Part shown: positions 62,624-64,000 of the stretch, piece by piece
Layout of the letters: each line of letters begins with the position of its first letter
Numbering within the stretch: position 1 is the stretch's first letter
Source: Comamonadaceae bacterium
Lineage (GTDB): Bacteria; Pseudomonadota; Gammaproteobacteria; Burkholderiales; Burkholderiaceae_C
Direction of reading: 5' to 3'
DNA length: 64,000 nt
Assembly (NCBI GenBank): GCA_015999985.1
Contig: JAECRA010000007.1
Location: forward strand, 29,166 to 93,165
Position numbers and translations under genes: made by a program
The notes under the pieces: generated by a model
Database searches by the model: none
What the model saw: only the letters and a program-made list of their open reading frames with translations
What the model was told of the DNA's origin: nothing

Positions 62624-63298
62624 TCAATACCGCGCGCCGTCCGGCAGCTTGCGGAACTCTTGCCAGACGGCCTGACCTTCTTCCTGCAGGATTTGCTGAG
62701 GCGCGAGCTGGCGCTGCGGGTACGGCTTGGCTAAATCCAGACCGATGTTGGAGTCGTCGAAGATGTCTTCGTAGTCGCGCCAGCCAGCGGCAAAAAAGAT
62801 CTTGTCGATGCGGGCCCAGTAGGCTGTGGCGTAGCACATTGGGCAGCATTCGCAGCTCGTGTACAGCACCGCACCGGTCAGGTTAGCCGAACCGATGTTA
62901 CGGCAGGCCATGCGGATAGCGTTGACCTCGGCATGGGCCGTAGGGTCCTTGTCCTTGACGACGCTGTTGCCACTGGCTGCGATGATTTTGCCATTGAGCA
63001 CGATAACGGCGCCGAATGGACCACCCGTCTTGTCGACCACACCCACCTGGCGCATCAGACGGATCGCCTCGCGCATGTACTCGCGATCCTTGTCAGTAAC
63101 GACAGCCATGCCGCCGCGCGCACCACCGGGTGGTCCAACGGCTGTTACCGCAGCTGCCTCGGCGTTACTGGCGCCCAGCAGAGCGCTGCCCGACGCGGCC
63201 AAGCCGGCGGCCGAGAGGAAATTCCGGCGGTTGATGACGGAATATTGCGCGTAGTTTTCGTCGAGTTGCTGGCCTTCGGACGGCGGATTGTGGGTCAT
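62624..63298 (-). CDS. Tat-exported nucleoside/guanine deaminase-like protein
   Basis: A 224-residue protein with a twin-arginine signal NRRNFLSAAGLAASGSALLG near the N-terminus and a cytidine/deoxycytidylate deaminase fold: PTAHAEVNAIR (His zinc ligand, catalytic Glu) and TSCECCPMCY (cysteine zinc ligands, CxxC). YWARIDKIFF follows as in guanine deaminases. Such enzymes are normally cytosolic; export is unusual. ATG 63298 (MTHNPP) is chosen over the TTG at 63325. Confidence 0.88.
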   Translation of the reverse strand: MTHNPPSEGQQLDENYAQYSVINRRNFLSAAGLAASGSALLGASNAEAAAVTAVGPPGGARGGMAVVTDKDREYMREAIRLMRQVGVVDKTGGPFGAVIVLNGKIIAASGNSVVKDKDPTAHAEVNAIRMACRNIGSANLTGAVLYTSCECCPMCYATAYWARIDKIFFAAGWRDYEDIFDDSNIGLDLAKPYPQRQLAPQQILQEEGQAVWQEFRKLPDGARY

Positions 63299-63872
63299 GG
63301 AATCGCTTTCAAGTGTAGGGCTCAAGATCTAGGGGGTTATGCCGCGGTTTCGCGAGGCTAGGCCGAAGCGCGTGAGTAGCAACGCGCATCGACGCACAAC
63401 ATGTGCCAATTAAGTTTCATTTTGCAATGTAATTTTTCATTTAGCAATACATTTGTGGACGGAAGTATTGATAGCGCGCTAGAGGCTCATCTTCAAAAGC
63501 AACTGCGAGTTGAGGAAACGATTGAGCGCCTTGAGCAGCGGGCACGACCCGGCGCTCTAGCGGACCACCGTCAGTCGCCACCGAGGGAGAACGTTAGTTG
63601 CTTGACTGTCTTCTTTGGGTCGGTTGCGTGAGTCCACGCGATCCAGAAGCGGGCATCCGACGAGGGGCACTTCGACCCCGTCTCGGTGAACTGCAGCGAA
63701 CGCGGCGGATCTGGCTCGCAGAGCGGCCGCTGAGACTTCGTTCCGGTTCACGCGCCGAGTGACTGCAATGAGCCCTTCACCGTGAGCACGATGCGCGGCG
63801 TCTAAGGACCGAGATCACTGCGGAGCGGCCATTGGCTTTACCCTGTTGAACTTCCGCTTTGGGTCGACAGCG
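63299..63872. other. Gap without a convincing gene
   Basis: Two ORFs (63401-63631 plus and 63557-63751 minus) overlap and have no recognisable features. The sequence is G/C-rich toward the end and AT-rich at 63410-63450 (TGTAATTTTTCATTTAGCAA), similar to the motif at 54309. The promoter of the deaminase gene should be near 63310-63400. Confidence 0.4.
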
Positions 63873-63995
63873 CTAGGGCGTGTTAACACTAAATTCACCC
63901 CCGCGTGAGGTACTGGCTAGCCGCAATCAAGGCGCAAACCGCAGGCGGGTTGGACACCCGGCGAGGTTTGCGCGGCCGGCGTAGGCAACGCAGAG
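63873..63995. repeat. Dispersed repeat with terminal-type sequence and hairpin
   Basis: GGGCGTGTTAACACTAAATT near 63876 matches arms at 16584-16642. Further on, GCGCAAACC (about 63936) pairs with GGTTTGCGC (about 63965), enclosing GCGGGT and ACCCGGC arms, then GCGGCCGGCGTAGG. The last part recalls 37663-37750. It probably belongs to the same repeat family; the window ends inside it. Confidence 0.55.
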
Positions 63996-64000
63996 TGCGG

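Noticed and set aside
63557..63751. 64-codon minus ORF near the end
   Set aside because: It overlaps another ORF on the other strand and shows no motif; I kept it as non-coding.
1..64000. Search by eye for CRISPR arrays, tRNAs, rRNAs, integrase/transposase genes
   Set aside because: None seen: no regularly spaced repeats, no cloverleaf that I could support, and no transposase motif in any frame.

Overview
The window is about 58-60% GC by eye, gene dense, and looks like a chromosomal segment of a betaproteobacterium in the Burkholderiales, most likely near Comamonadaceae or Alcaligenaceae. The reasons are three orphan Bug/TctC-type tripartite tricarboxylate receptors, a PcaR/PcaIJ/PcaC set, a CcoG protein, IPTL-CTERM-like C-termini, and many IclR, LysR and TetR regulators beside small catabolic clusters. 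I see no rRNA, tRNA, CRISPR array or intact transposase. The organism call is an inference from gene families, not from a marker gene.

Layout. 179-9340 is a catabolic island: a type III CoA-transferase and a Bug receptor face a LysR gene. A seven-gene run follows: two-subunit Fe-S (fumarase/tartrate type) dehydratase, second Bug receptor, LigI-like amidohydrolase, flavin reductase-like protein, HpaI-type aldolase and a bicupin. A convergent IclR gene closes it. 10338-12568 holds pcaJ, pcaI and a divergent PcaR-like regulator around a tandem operator; ccoG and pcaC follow. 15051-16413 is an lrgAB pair with a small overlapping gene. 16680-19425 has a MocR regulator and an acyl-CoA dehydrogenase-like protein. 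19557-25086 is an iron cell-surface signalling block (FecI-type sigma, FecR, TonB receptor with STN domain, PepSY membrane protein) with a 31-bp Fur-like palindrome touching the sigma start codon.

25442-30507 carries a large secreted FG-GAP/Ig-like protein with a C-terminal sorting-like tail and two tandem paralogous LuxR regulators. 30579-38555 is mixed: a lactate permease-like carrier, a GNAT-Rnk fusion, an EamA transporter opposite a LysR gene, a YCII protein, an aldo/keto reductase, a BLUF photoreceptor and a DUF1275 protein. 38685-42706 is a second catabolic cluster (IclR, DapA-like lyase/aldolase, Bug receptor, ornithine cyclodeaminase-like enzyme).

43879-52900 is the most coherent system. 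A TetR gene and an 11-bp-arm operator precede a peptide-type ABC importer (binding protein, two permeases, fused double ATPase), an M81/MlrC metallopeptidase, a class III aminotransferase and a phosphotriesterase-like hydrolase. Several of the genes overlap by 1-4 bases. It reads as uptake and stepwise opening of a peptide-like, amide or lactone substrate that is not obvious from sequence. 53061-63298 is an accessory stretch of exported proteins: an IPTL-CTERM protein, a sugar dehydrogenase-like lipoprotein, a propeller-like lipoprotein, a 798-residue protein with an internal sorting-like segment, and a Tat-type deaminase. Short repeats (hairpins, a tandem 14-mer, a recurrent terminal-type sequence) lie in several intergenic gaps.
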